Source: Voacanga thouarsii (Eukaryota > Streptophyta > Magnoliopsida > Gentianales > Apocynaceae). From it: a stretch of 64,000 nt of DNA. A program made the position numbers and the translations under genes. The notes beneath the pieces were generated by a model. That model saw only the letters and a list, made by a program, of their open reading frames with translations, ran no database searches and had not been told where the DNA came from. The stretch spans positions 918,501 to 982,500 of the forward strand of contig JANUWF010001497.1 of the NCBI GenBank assembly GCA_026120185.1, read 5' to 3'. Positions 24,438-37,163 of this stretch are shown here, piece by piece; within the stretch, counting starts at the first letter, position 1, and every line of letters begins with the position of its first letter.

Positions 24438-25319
24438 ATGTCAACAAACTTAAACCTACGTAGCATCTTGGAAACTTACAAGTTAACCGAATCAAACTAT
24501 CTCGACTGGTAAAGAAATTTGAGAATCGTTCTCAAATCGAAAATGTTGCTCTACGTGTTAGATGCTCCTATTTCGCCACCACCAGCTCAAGATGCTCATA
24601 CTGATGAGCATGCTGTCCACAAAAGGCACAAGGAGGATAGTGATACAGTATCATGTATTATGTTGGCATTTATGACTCCCGAGTTGCAAAAACAGCATGA
24701 GCATATGGATGCTCAATCGATTATACTACATATTCGAGAGTTGTTTGATGCCCAAGCCAGAACTGAGAGATATAAGATCTCGAAGCAACTATTTCGTTGC
24801 AAAATGACAGAAGGTTCTTCTGTAGTTACTCATGGGCTGAAGATGCTGGGTTTAATTGAGAAGCTTAGATCTCTCGGGTTTGCAATGGATCATGACTTAA
24901 GTGTTGACTTAATTCTACAATCTTTACCTAATAGTTTCTCACAATTTGTGATTAACTATCAAATGAATAAGATTGAGTCCACCATTCCTGAATTGATTAA
25001 TCTTCTCAAAACTGCGAAGTCCTCTATGAAGAAGAATTCCAATGCAGTTTTAATGGAAGAATCTTCCTCTTCTAAGAAGAAAGTTCAAAAGAAGAAGAAG
25101 AAGGCTCCCATGAAGTCTAAAGGTGGTATGAAGAAGAATGACGCAACTACCAAAGGCCCATGCCATCATTGTGGAAAGATGGGCCACTGGAGGTGCAACT
25201 GCAAAGCCTACTTGGAGACCATTAAGGACAAGAAGCAGAAGGAAAAGCTTACAAGCACTTCTACTTCTTCTCCAGATATGTTTACGATTGAGATAAATAC
25301 TGTCTTTAGAAATGAGATA
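24438..25319 (+). pseudogene. Angela-type copia Gag
   Basis: The start MSTNLNLRSILETYKL is followed by an in-frame stop at about 24510 (one codon after LDW), then a long open frame from 24519. The capsid-like region includes SCIMLAFMTPELQKQ and VTHGLKMLGLIEKL. A lysine-rich stretch precedes the zinc knuckle at 25161-25202, CHHCGKMGHWRCNC, with all CCHC ligands intact. Gag packages the RNA in virus-like particles. A stop at 25319 ends the frame just before the protease. Apart from the early stop this is the best preserved part of the element. Confidence 0.88.
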
Positions 25320-26740
25320 TAGGTATTAGATATCGGATGTGAATCTCACTTGTGCAATAACTTGCAGGGACTAAAGAGCAGTAGAAGGCTAAAGAAAGAC
25401 GATGTGGACCTACGTACTGCAAATGGGGCAAAGGTTGCTGCACTTGTTGTAGGGACATACGAGCTGAACCTGCCTTTAGGATTAGTTCTAGAACTGCAAA
25501 ACTGTTATTTTGTACCAATTTTAATGAAAAACATTATCTCAGTTACGTGTTTAAACTTATATGGATTTCATTTGATATTTAAGAATAAATGCTATTTTTT
25601 TTCATTGAATGATATTCATTATAGTTCAGCAACTTTAGTTAATGGTTTATATGTTCTAAACTTGGATAATCCAATTCTCAATATAAACAATAAGAAACCC
25701 AAAATGGATAACTCTAACACCTCTTACTTATGGTATTATCGTTTAGGCCATGTAAATGAAAATCATGTTTCTAAGTTACATAAGTTTGGTGACTTAGGGT
25801 TATTTGATTATGAATCATATGGCATATGCGAATCTTGTTTACTAGATAAAATGACTAAAACTCCTTTTCCAAGAAAAAGAGAACGGGCTAAGGAGTTATT
25901 AGAACTCATACATTCTGATGTATGTGACCCAATGTCAATACAAGCAAGAGGAAGTTATAACTATTTCATAACCTTTATCGATGATTTCTCACGATACGGG
26001 TATTTGTATTTAATGAAATAAAAATCTGAGGCCTTTGAAATATTCAAAAACTTCAAGAATGAAATAGAGAAACAACTTGGCAAAAGTATTAAGATTCTAA
26101 GATCTTATCGATGAGGAGAATACTTGAGCCAAGAGTTCTTGAGTTATCTTAGAGATAATGGGATATTATCTCAATGGACTCCACCATATACACGTCAACA
26201 TAACAGTGTATCTGAGAGAAGGAATCGAACCCTTCTGGACATGGTACGGACCATGATGGCTTCTGCAGACCTACCAAAATCATTTTGGGGGCATGCATTA
26301 GAAACTCCTGTTTATATACTAAACAGAGTTCCGACAAAAGCGGTTGATTCTACCCCATTTGAGATGTTCTTTGGTAAGAAACCAAAGTTATCTCACTTGC
26401 AAGTATGGGGCTGTCTTACCTTTGTCAAAAGGCCACAAGCAAACAAACTTAATAGTAAGTCTAACAAGTGTTTGTTTGTGGGATATTCAAAAGAATCTTT
26501 CAGATATTACTTCTACCTACCCTCCAAAAACAAATTGTTTATTTCAAAACATGCCGTCTTTTTATAGAAGAAGCACATGCTCAAAGGGGACAGTGGGAGT
26601 AAGATTAAACTTAGTGAAATTCATAAAGTTCAAACAAACGAGGATCAACCATCTTACCCCACATCTATTAAGAGAATAGATGAACCTTCAATACACAAGA
26701 ACCTCATAGATCTAGTAAGATACGTGTAGTACCTGAGAGA
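25320..26740 (+). pseudogene. Angela-type protease and integrase
   Basis: The protease start reads VLDIGCESHLCNN (Asp kept, usual Ser/Thr changed to Ile). A pre-integrase zinc region (LGHVNENH ... CESC) lies near 25745-25845. The integrase core begins LIHSDVCDPM; the second catalytic Asp is changed to Tyr (ILRSYR) and is followed by a stop near 26113. SERRNRT keeps the Glu. Further landmarks are LPKSFWGHALETP and VWGCLTFVKRP. The active site is therefore broken at two places. It would cleave the polyprotein and insert cDNA if intact. Confidence 0.88.
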
Positions 26741-28306
26741 TATGGATTTCTTATTAGTGACCACAATAATGTATTGCTCATAGATGAAGATGAGCCTACT
26801 ACCTACAAGGATGTTCTGAACAGTTCAGAATCTGACAAATAGCTTGAGGCCATGCAGTCAGAGATGGACTCCATATACAAAAACCAAGTATGGACTTTGG
26901 TTGATCCACCCAAAGGAATTAAACATATTAGGTGCAAGCGGATTTTCAAGAAGAAAACAGACATGGATAGTAATTTAATTACCTATAAAGCACGTCTAGT
27001 GGCCAAGGGTTATCGTCAACAACATGGTATTGACTATGATGAAACCTTCTCGTCAGTAGTCATGTTAAAATCCATCAGGATACTCCTAGCCATTGCTGCT
27101 CATCATGATTATGAGATTTGGTAAATGGATGTGAAAACAGCTTTCCTAAATGGAAATCTAACTGAGGAAGTGTATATAACACAACCTGAGGGTTTTACAT
27201 CCAATGATAGCACAAAAGTGTGCAAGCTGCAAAGGTCCATTTATGGACTTAAGCAAGCTTCTAGGAGTTAGAACATCCATTTTGATGAAACAATCAAAGA
27301 GTTTAATTTCATTCAAAATATGGATGAGCCTTGTGTATATAAGAAGGTTAGTGAGAGTGCAATCGTTTTCTTATTACTTTATGTAGATGACAAATTGCTA
27401 ATGGGAAACGATATACCTGTCTTGCAAATGGTTAAAGTTTGGTTGTCCAAATAATTCTCCATGAAAAATCTTGGAGAAGCAACATATATTCTCGGAATAA
27501 GGATCTATAGAGATAGATCCAAAAGGTTGCTAGGTCTTTCGTAGTTTACATACATAGATAAAATACTAAAGAGGTTTAGTATGGATCAATCCAAAAAGGG
27601 ATTCTTACCTATGTCACATAGTGTAAGCCTTTCAAAGTCGATGTCTCCCAAGAGACAAGTTGAAAGGGATCACATGAGTAAGATTCCATATGCCTCGGCA
27701 GTTGGATCTATCATGTACGCTATGATATGTACTAGGCCCGATGTATCTTGTGCTCTCAGTTTGACGAGCAGATACCAATCTGACCCTAGTGAGGGTCATT
27801 AGGCGGCTGTAAAGAACATCCTTAAATACTCACGAAGGACTAAGGATATGTTCTTAGTATATGGAGAATGTGATTTGAAAATAAACGGGTATACTAATGC
27901 CAGTTTTTAATCTGACAAAGATGATTTTAAATCACAATTTGGCTATGTGTTTACGTTGTGGGGAGGGGCAATAAGTTGAAAAAGTTCTAAACAAGAAACT
28001 ATTGCCGACTCTACGACAGAAGCTGAGTACATAGCTGCTTCTGAAGCAGCAAAGGAGGCTGTTTGGATCAAGAAGTTCGTGACGGAATTGGGTGTGATTC
28101 CTAGTGTTGCTAGTCCAATAACTTTGTATTGTGACAACAACGGAGCCATTACACAAGCAAAGAAGCCGCGGTCTCACCAACGATCCAAACACGTACTACG
28201 ACACTATCATTTGATCCGGAAGATCATAGATAGGAATGATGTAAAGATAGAGAGAATTTTCACGGATGAGAACATAATTGACCCACTTACAAAAGCACTA
28301 TCCTAA
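26741..28306 (+). pseudogene. Angela-type reverse transcriptase and RNase H
   Basis: The copia RT starts around AMQSEMDSIYKNQVWTLV and continues with [24 protein letters not shown] and YGLKQAS. The catalytic motif YVDD is kept (LLYVDDKLL, near 27381). RNase H follows with ADSTTEAEYIAASEA and HVLRHYHLIR, ending at a stop near 28306. At least six in-frame stops (for example at about 27122, 27452, 27542, 27800 and 27908) show it is dead. It copies element RNA into cDNA in intact relatives. Confidence 0.9.
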
Positions 28307-28368
28307 AAGAAACATGATTGTCATGTTGAGTCATTCGGTATTAGATACATAAATGATTAACTCTAGTG

Positions 28369-28380
28369 CAAGTGGGAGTT
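28369..28380 (+). promoter_or_regulatory. Polypurine tract of the Angela-type element
   Basis: CAAGTGGGAGTT directly precedes the 3' LTR, the usual position and composition of the plus-strand primer in copia elements. Confidence 0.85.
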
Positions 28381-30116
28381 TATTAGTATTGTGCCCTAAA
28401 GGCAATCACTTGTATATTGTATATGACACATTTTATTTTAATAAAAGGCATTATTTATCTTACATTTTCTTTTGTTTACTTTTAAGTAATATAATTGTTC
28501 ACTAAAATCCCTAGTACAACATTGTGTTAAGGAAACTATGATAGAGATCATGATATGAGATTCATACTACACTGTATAGTGTTAGTACTTAAATAATCCC
28601 TAATCGTAGTATTAATGAGACAAGACATCATTAATACGTTAAGACTAGCATGTGTTAGACTTCCTGATTTGATCAGGCGGTGGTTCTCATATCCATGAGT
28701 ATTGAGATACTCAAAGTTAACACATGGATGCTTGTTAATGGAACAAGTTCATTGGATGACCTAGTTTTGAGATAATCACATGGATAACTATTTAGTACCA
28801 GTGATATAATCTCAATATAGCAAACGTGCAAGTATCCTTAGACTTGAGATCTCCAAGGTACTTTGTTTGCTGAGTATTGTACTTTGATTCCAATCTCTAG
28901 AGCTCGATCGAGGGCTACCTATGGGATGGATATTGACTACATTGTGAGGTAAACGAAAGCAGTTGAGAAGGTCAATAAAGGATTCACCACTCCTAATAGT
29001 AGGGGTAATATCTCACGGCCACTTGTAGGAATTACTACTCGAGAAGTCCTTGGCTAAGGCGATTGTGTATTGAAAATAGTTCTAATTGATACACATCTAG
29101 AGTAATGGGTTCCTGGTACAAGTACTATTGCATTCGGGTCAAAATTAATTCTGAAGGGAGTTGGCATTAATTTCGTACTCCAAACCGAATAAGATATTGT
29201 ATGGTGATAGGAATTAATTGCACTGAAATTTGTTATTGAAGGGTTCATGTCAAGCCATTTGACTTCCTAGACTCTTGGGTGGTCATGATATGTTGCTAGA
29301 TACCGCTCATGATCTGGGAATATGAGTTTATTAATTGATGAATTAATAAACCAATCCTAATTAGAATTAATATGATTAATTCTAATTAATTATGGATTAT
29401 TAATCTCAAAGACGTTTGGATTACTTCATATTCTCTACCAATTGACTGGGAAACCTAATAGGTCACACACAATAGAAGTTTATATACTCAAGATGTTATT
29501 TGATAATATAGTGGGGTTAATTACGAGAAAGAAAAATTGTTATGGCCAAATTATAATTAGTTATAATTACTGGTCCAAATTGTAATTGTGAGAATTTAAT
29601 ATTTCTAATTACAATTAGAAAATTTTAACTATTTTAGAATTCTGAGATTGGAGTATATTTGGAGTAGAATTTTTCGTGTGATATAGAGATACACTCGAAA
29701 CCCTAGCTAATTTTGTGTAAGATACGAAAATAACTCCAAACCCTAAGGCACACGATTTCACTCTTCTCTCTCTCTTACGATTATTCTTGAAAAACCCTAG
29801 CCGCCATCTTTTTCTACTAGCATAGAAAATTTTGGTGTTTAAGTATTCCTCTGTGTAGATTACTGTTAAAGATAATCACACACTGTGATTATAGTGGTTA
29901 GGTGTTCAACTCTCGTAGAGTTTGATCAAGAAGATCGTTGAATCGCGCCTCAACTTGAAGAAGAAATTTTTGTTCTTCGGACGATCAAAGAAAGGTAAAA
30001 GCTGTTACCTTTGTTATTTTTATGTCTTATTTTCCACACATATGCGGGTCCTGAGATGGTATCTCATTTTATTCTTCCGCGGCACCGTATAGGATACGAG
30101 CCTGAGATACCCAATA
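28381..30116 (+). repeat. 3' LTR of the Angela-type element
   Basis: It aligns with 16583-18307 across its length. The terminal dinucleotides have decayed from TG to TA and from CA to TA, both G:C to A:T changes as expected from deamination of methylated DNA. It is followed by the ACTTT duplication. Confidence 0.92.
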
Positions 30117-30121
30117 ACTTT

Positions 30122-31410
30122 CCTAAATGAATGACTCTTGTGGATTGAAGGTAAGAATTCTTATTCTCTGTAGTTTGTATATATTCCTAATTATTTGACA
30201 GCGAGAACACTTCTAAAAAAGTTTACTTCACAATAGAGAAAGAAACTGCTCTTTGATGTGAAGCACTACCTTTTGGAGGATTTCTTTTTGTTTCGTTGTT
30301 GTACAAATTATATTATTAGAAGGTGTGTGGATTACTCCAAGGCTTGGGAGTATTCTCTAACATTACTATAAAAGACCAGTTGAAGGGCACTATCAGCCTA
30401 ATGGAGTAGCAACGAAAGTCCTTAAATCAGGATTCTATTGGCCTTCAATATTCAAAGATACACATAGGTTTATTAAAATTATAATAGGTGTCAAAGAATA
30501 TGTAATATTTCTAAAACTCATAAGATGCCTTTATCAAACTTTCAAGTCTATAAAATATTTGATTGTTAGGGAATTGATTTTATGGGACCTTTCTCAAATT
30601 CTTTTCATAATAAATATATTTTAAATGTTATAAACTACGTGTCTAAATGGGTTGAGGCATAACCTTTGCCAACTAACGACTCTAGGGTTGTAATTATATT
30701 CTTCAAAAGGTTATTTACCCGTTTTAGAGTCCCTAGAGTTCTTATTAGTGATAAAGGAACATACTTCTATAAAAACCAATTGGAAAAAGTGTTAAAACGG
30801 TTAGATGTTACACATAAGTACCCTCTTATCACCTTCTAGACTAGTGGCTAAGTTGAGATAGTCAATAGGCAATTAAAAATAATCTTGAAAAAGATGGCTA
30901 ATCATATACAGAAAGACTAGAGCTAAAAAATAGATGATACTCTTTAGACATACCTAACAACATACAAGATTCTTGTAGGCACAACTCCATATAGATTAGT
31001 CTATGGAAAGTCTTATTATTTACCTGTGAAAGATTGAGTATAAAGCTTTTTGACAATTAAACTTGTCAATTTTGATCTTAATTTTTAAGAAGCAAAGAGG
31101 TTATTCCAATTGAATGAGCTTGAAGAATAGAGAAATGTAGCATATAAAAGCTCCAACTTATACAAGGAAAAAGTCAAGAGATGGCATAACAAACATATAT
31201 TGCCAAACCAAGAATTCAAGAGCGATCAAGTGTTGTTATTCAACTAAAGGTTAAGGCTATTTCTTGAAAAGTTGAAATCTAGATGGTTTGGATCATTTGT
31301 GGTGAGTAAGGTGTTCCTTAATGGAGCAATTGAAGTATTACATCTGGGGAAAGGAACGTTCAAGGTGAATGGTAACTGACTAAAGCTCTATTGCAGAGGG
31401 AATCTTTGAG
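30122..31410 (+). pseudogene. Athila integrase, after the Angela insertion
   Basis: The Athila pol resumes after 30121. An H2C2-like part is followed by SGFYWPSIFKD, FMGPFSNSFHNKY and YVSKWVEA, then FFKRLFTRFRVPRVLISDKG (20 residues). Next come VNRQLKIILKKMANH, GTTPYRLVYGK and a C-terminal KSRWFGSFVV. Many stops and shifts occur. In working elements it inserts the cDNA. The integrase lies downstream of RNase H, which confirms the gypsy order. Confidence 0.82.
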
Positions 31411-32470
31411 AAGTTGAAAAAGTTTCTTCCACTCTCCATGATTTGAATAGTTGAACAATTTGATTGTTATTGTTATATTATATTTTTTTTAATTTATTTT
31501 TAACATTTTTGCTTAAAAAATAGGAACAAGGAATAAGTGGCGTCATTTGGCTCAATTTGAGCGGTGCCATTCAATTACTATCAGCAGAGAAGGCTAAGAT
31601 ATTGAGAACGCATACTCCTACTTGACTCAACTCAAACGGCACCGCTCGATGCTATAAACATAACAGCAGAAGCTAAGCTATACCATTTAGATCAAAGAAA
31701 ACAGAGCCACTTCAATTTAACAGAGCCAAGGCAATGAGCAAGCAGCGCCATTTGTGTCTATTCAGGCAAAGCTGCTCGGTCGATTTCTATTGAAAAAAAA
31801 AAAGGAGGTGACATAATCTCCTTCTATTCTTAAACACCGAAACCCTATAATCCCACCATTCTTCCAGTGCCACTTCTATTCCTAAATATCAATTGTCAAT
31901 TTTCATTCTCCATACTCCAATTAAACCCCAATTTCAGTACACCCACTCTAATTAAACTCTAATTCCACCACCAAAATTTCTCTTTACTGCTAAAATTCCT
32001 TTTTTTCAAACCTTCACTATCACAATCCTTCTCACACCATTCAGGCTCCTCTTCACTACTATATTGACAAACTGTAGCATCAGTAGTTTTATCTCACAGT
32101 GGGTTTTGTGCTTTGATTTTGCTTCAATCTCATAGAGAGTTAGCTTATATTTCTTTGGTTCTATGGAAAATTGCTTTCTATTACAGTTTTGATTTGGAAT
32201 TTTAGGGAATTATGTTGTGTTTTTGTTATTGGTGGTGATTTGTGACAATTTGGATTTTCAAGTGATATTTTGCTTTTGTGATTTGTGGTGTTTAGCTCCT
32301 GGGATTGCATTTATTTTTGTTGCTTTGGGTGATTTGTGGGTGTTGATTGAATTTTGTGGTGGTTGTTATGGTATTATGTGGTGGTGGTTGGCATTGTTGT
32401 GGTTCATTATGGTGTTGGAAGTTAGCTATAGAAATGGAGTAGTTTAATCCATTTGTGACTTACTTCCCAA
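31411..32470 (+). other. Athila spacer between pol and the 3' ORF
   Basis: No domain is seen. Between 31535 and 31780 the sequence carries repeated motifs such as GAGCGGTGCCATT, ACGGCACCGCTCG and AGCAGCGCCATT, the same family as in the Athila LTRs. The hydrophobic open frame at 32217-32447 is Val/Trp/Leu-rich and is probably chance. Confidence 0.55.
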
Positions 32471-33400
32471 AATGCCTAATAAATTCGTACCCCCTAGACC
32501 CCAAAGAGAACTAGGGAGGAGTCATCTTCTCAAATCCCTCATCCATCTTTAGAAGAACCTTCCATTCATCCCAAACATTTTAAGAGTCATGCATGTGTTG
32601 AGTGGTATAATAAGAGAGTCAAGAACAAAATTCTTGTTGAGAGAACCACTCAACCCATTCTTGATCATATTTTTCAAGTGTCTGACATGTTTAGAAAGAT
32701 TGGATGGAGACCAATTTTGAACTTGAAAAGCACGTTTTACCCAACATTAGTTAAAGAATTCTTTGCCAATATGAATGATAAGAAACAGGTAGAACTTAGA
32801 ACCATTGAGACAGTAGTAAAAGGCACCTCCATTATACTGACTAGGCAATTACTAGGACATATTTTAGGAGTGTCTGATAGGAAAAAAAGGGTAGAGGTAG
32901 ACCTTTACAATAAAAAGATAGTGTCCGAATAGGCTTGAAATTTTATAGAAGTTTAGAAAAAGTTATGTTTGAATTATCATTAAGTCGGTTCTTCTTGTGT
33001 CCTTGCTGCTAATAATTTGTCTCCTCAAATGTGCTTAATTGTTTACTTTATTGGGTTCAATATATATCCTAGGGCTAGTGCTATCAATAAAACACAAATA
33101 ATTGATGTTTACATTATATACAAAATGCTTCATTCAGCCACTACAATTGTGGAATTCCAAGTAGAGGTGCATACATAACTTGGTCACCTATGGCTTCAAG
33201 TAGACCAAATTAGAGTGACTTAAGCCTAGCATGATTAGTTGTTTGTGTAGCAAATGAAATTAATACAAGCCTAATCACAACTGAACGAGAAGCAAAGATA
33301 GCTAATGGAGCAAATGAGGATAGCCCAGTAGACATCCGTGCAAAACTAAGAAGACATGAGAATGGAGTGGTAGGTGCAAAAAGGATACCTCACTCATATT
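32471..33400 (+). pseudogene. Athila 3' ORF (putative plant transposon protein)
   Basis: The readable part is about 32565-32932: ACVEWYNKRVKNKILVERT, then RKIGWRPILNL, YPTLVKEFFANM and QLLGHILGV. It matches what I recall of the 'putative plant transposon protein' domain encoded downstream of pol in Athila elements, sometimes discussed as an env-like region. Its function is unknown to me. A stop at 32932 and later frameshifts break it. No signal peptide or membrane segment is evident in the conserved part. Confidence 0.65.
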
Positions 33401-34662
33401 TGGGATAGACTTTCTCAAGGAGGATCAGGGAGTTGTTGTTTTCTTAGGTTATTTATGTGTCCTGCAATTTTTCTTTGTTTCTTTAGTTTTCTTTTTTGTG
33501 TGTGTCTGCGTGTTCTTTTTTCTTTGTTTATTTGGTTTCTATTAATTTGTTGTTCGTTTTTGCAGACTAGACTCATTTTTCTTAGATAATATATCTCTTC
33601 AAAATGTTGAATTTTAAGTTTAACAATCTATTGGCCTCCTATTTCCTGGGAAGTATTATTTTACCATTTTCATTCTATCTCTATTTTGGTCCCTTTGGTT
33701 GATTTTATTATCTTTATATCGTCCATTGAAAACAATATACAATTTAAGTGTAAGGGAAGGGAATTCGATATTCTGTTCACTATCTTCTTCACGATTTTTA
33801 GGCCAATTTTTTAATTCTTTCAATATCTTCTTCAAGATTTTTTGAGCAAATTTTTGAAAATTTTTTATGATTTTTGGCAAATATGGTGGAGATATTTCTT
33901 TTCTTTTGATTTTGGAATATGACTTAATACTTATTTTGTTGAGTTTGATCGTAGATAAACTTGTATATTAGGTCAGGCGTGTGTTAAGCCTTGAGAATTT
34001 GATTTAACCTTATTTATGTCTTAAAAGATGAGTGAAACTTTATTCTTTAAAAATTGATGTAAACGATGTAATGAAGTATAAGTAGAGAATATTGGTTGAT
34101 TTTTATTTTGAAGCTTTCTAAACTAGTCATAATTCTGGATTTAAGTAAATAGGATAAGATAGGATGGAGCATAAAATGCACCTACTAGAAAGAAAAAAAA
34201 AAGACGAAAAAGAATGTAATTAATGAAAGAAACTTCTAGTTGCATTAATTTTCTAGCCTGAGAGCTGGTTGATTTTGCATAAGTAGGGGTAAGATGGAGT
34301 GTGAAATGCACTCACTTGAAATTTATGAAAAAGTTCCTATTTTGTTACTCAAATTGTAATAATTTAGAACCGTGGAAATGAGTTTGTTAAATATTATTGG
34401 TTTATATGAATTATATTGTTTATGTTCTTGACTCAATTGAAAGCATGGATCTCATTTAATTGATATAAATTTGTTTAAACTAACTTCCATAGCCTTGGTT
34501 GTATTTGAACTAATAGGTGAGTTTATGTAAGGCTAACTTGATTGGATAACTGTTGAGTTGTGTTCGAAGAAAAAAGAAAAAATATTATCTCTACCGTATT
34601 TGCAAAATTTATTTGAAAGTGATTTTTACTTGGGGACACGCAAAGTTTTAAGTGTGGGGGAG
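33401..34662 (+). other. Athila 3' untranslated spacer and polypurine tract
   Basis: AT-rich, non-coding. It ends in the polypurine tract AGTGTGGGGGAG (34651-34662), immediately before the 3' LTR. Parts of 33940-34150 resemble 1075-1290 in the truncated left element. Confidence 0.7.
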
Positions 34663-36138
34663 TTGATATAAGCTATTTTTGTGATTATTTTTGTGTCATA
34701 TGCTGTGTATTTGTGGAGGAATATGAGTATATAACCAGTCACTCCTACCTTTTTACTTTCTTGTATTTAGGAGTGGTGCATTGGAATGATATTTGAAAAT
34801 GAAGGTGTAAAGGCATGATTTAAAAAAGAATTTAAGTGAAGAGAAGTAAGTGGCACTACCTAGTTCAAAGGAAGTAGAGTCACCTAAGGATGCTTGGAAA
34901 CAAACCGAAAAATCCAAGACCAAGCGGCATCGCTAAAGGCCAAGGAAGTAGCATCGCCCAGTAAAGGAAGATTAGCCAATAAGGAATTTGAGAGGAAGCA
35001 ACGCTACTTGAGATGGATAAAATAGCGCTGCCTACAATTGTGACCTGAGGAAATATAGACCAAGCAGCACTGTTTGGTCCCTACCAAGTAGGGCCGCTTG
35101 GTCTGCAGAATTAGAATCTGATTTAACTTTTTGTTGCAATTTTTGGGATTTGAGGGGGGTATAAAAGAAAACAACAGGGAAAAAAATATGAACACACGGG
35201 AGAGCTGAAGGGCAATGACACAAGTATATTTTAGAGGAGGAGAATGTTGTTCAAAGGGAAGAAGGCAAGAAAAAGAAGATTTAACCGAAGAGAGTCAATG
35301 AGTTTTTCTTTTTTCTTTTCTCTGTAACTTTCTTTTAATAATAAGGTGCTAAATTTCTTGTTATATTTGGATGGGTTGAACCCAAGAATGGTAATTGTGT
35401 AATGATTTGATAGTTTGGATTAGTTAATTTCTATTTATAGTATTTGATTATTTGGGTTGTTTGAATTGAATTGATTGTGTTGGCTAAATTGATTCAATGT
35501 TTGTTTTTCCTTCAATTGATTCGAGAAATGATATTGGCACATTGAACTAGTAATCAATGAGTTGGGTAGTGTTGCTTAGAGATAGGGATATTAGATCTTT
35601 TAGAATTACCTTTAGTATTTGGGGTTATTGTGTTTAATGCATCTATAGTGAAATTAGCAAGATAGATATATCTGTTTAATTTTTTTAAATGGTAAAAATT
35701 TTATATCTTGAGAAAGAGTGGAAATCATTTTTATAACCCATTGCTAGTATTAGATTAGTGATTTAATTGTCTAGAGTTCTTATTCATTATTTGTTAAATT
35801 TTTGGAGGATTACATCCAAAAACACTTTCATCCACTAATTTCTCCTTACTCTTTATATTCTTGTTGCCACTCCATATTTGATAGATTTATTTATAGCATT
35901 TGCACCTCTAATACTTAGTAAGTACATTCTCATTCTTTAAATTGTTAGGCTAAACAATAGAATTAGAGTAAATACTAGTATTTACTCCTTGAGGATCGAT
36001 ACTTGTTGAACATATATATTACACTCATGACAAGTGCACATGCCCTATTGTGTTTGGTGTATAATATTTGACATTTTATTTGTAAAACTTGATTACCTTT
36101 GAGTTAGTTTATAATACATCCAAACGAAGCACACATCA
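34663..36138 (+). repeat. 3' LTR of the Athila element
   Basis: It begins TTGATATAAGC after the polypurine tract, ends ACACATCA and is followed by ATACT (36139-36143). It aligns with 7268-8766. The region 34850-35100 holds six or more GC-richer motifs such as AGCGGCATCGCT and AGGGCCGCTTGG. Confidence 0.9.
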
Positions 36139-36143
36139 ATACT

Positions 36144-37154
36144 TTTATTACATATGTATATTATTTCTTACATACTAATTATATATATTTATATTTTTAG
36201 CGCATATGTGTGTGTGTGTAACAATATCTATCTTATACATGTAAGCATAATAACCTTCAAGATTACTCTTTGGCTTTTAGACTTGCTTCAACGACTTTGC
36301 CCTTTAAGTGTCAAGGGGTGAGGTAAGGCTACTAAAGAAGGGGAAATTCTTATATGCACCCGGTGCATCCATAAAGAAGAGTGGCTCGGTCTTCGATAAG
36401 CCTTCCCGACCCTAGTAGGTAAGGGCAGACTGGATCCTCAATTCAAACAAAAAAATTATTATCCCTAAATAGAATAAACTATATTAATTCAATAAATAAT
36501 TAAAATATTCTTTTCAAATGAATAAATTAAGAGAACATTTTTCATATATATATTAGAACAACCAGGAGGCAGCCGCAGGGAAACACTTTGCTGCTTTTTT
36601 ATTTTTTTAAAAAAATCCAAACTTGTAAAATTTCTTTTTCCAAAGAACATTTTTTTTAATATATTAAACTGCTGGGCAGTCCGCGTAAGGCTGAGGATTG
36701 TGGAGCCTGGGCTGGCTAGCTGTGCAGTTTTTTATTTTTTATTTTTTTTTTCAAATAACTAGACCTGCGTACAGGATTTTCAAAGCCATATGCCTGTTCT
36801 AGTTCAATTTTTTTTTTTTTTCTTTGTCTAATTTTTTTTAACATTGAAAAATACAAAATAAAACATAAATCATTACATAATCATACGCATTATAACAATA
36901 AAATTTGTTTAGAATTTAATTCAAAATATATCAAATTGAAAAACTCAACTTCAAAGTTAGAGAAAATTTGCTAATATTAGTCTTAATTATTTATTTTGTT
37001 AGGAAAACTAAATTGATACGAACTATTCATTAGAAAGATTTTTATTGATGGAAGAGAATTTTAACCACACAGTAATTTAGAATGCATTCTATCCGCCCTG
37101 CTCTTACACCCACGAGCCGTCATAGAATTTTCAACACAATATATATATACATAA
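36144..37154. other. Intergenic, nothing recognised
   Basis: AT-rich DNA with short GC-richer islands (about 36290-36430 and 36560-36730), a short GT run near 36207, and poly-T tracts at about 36735-36830. The islands contain the palindrome TGCACCCGGTGCA but no frame or element I can name. Confidence 0.5.
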
Positions 37155-37163
37155 TTATATTTA

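Larger units (their letters stand above)
16583..30116 (+). mobile_element. Angela-type Ty1/copia retrotransposon nested in Athila
   Basis: Two LTRs of about 1.73 kb, a tRNA-iMet primer site, a gag-protease-integrase-RT-RNase H order (copia order) and a GTGGGAG polypurine tract define it. Exact ACTTT duplications lie at 16578-16582 and 30117-30121. The 13.5-kb span falls to about 9.3 kb after removing the Tekay-like LTR in its leader. LTR length and Gag/integrase phrases fit the Angela/BARE lineage. The LTRs differ by roughly 5-7% in the stretch I compared, and all reading frames carry stops. Confidence 0.9.
7268..36138 (+). mobile_element. Athila-type Ty3/gypsy retrotransposon carrying nested insertions
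   Basis: The ends are defined by two related LTRs of about 1.5 kb and an exact 5-bp duplication, ATACT (7263-7267 and 36139-36143). The 28.9-kb span shrinks to about 11.8 kb after removing three direct insertions (11919-13886, 14003-15538, 16583-30116). The order is LTR, tRNA-Asp-type primer site, gag, protease, reverse transcriptase, RNase H, integrase, an extra 3' ORF, polypurine tract, LTR. That order, with the extra ORF, is typical of Athila. Every coding part has stops or frameshifts and the LTRs are clearly diverged, so the copy is old and inactive. Confidence 0.9.

Noticed and set aside
32217..32447. Hydrophobic 76-codon frame as a possible envelope transmembrane segment
   Set aside because: It precedes and is out of frame with the conserved 3' ORF, and GT-rich DNA alone explains the Val/Trp/Leu richness.
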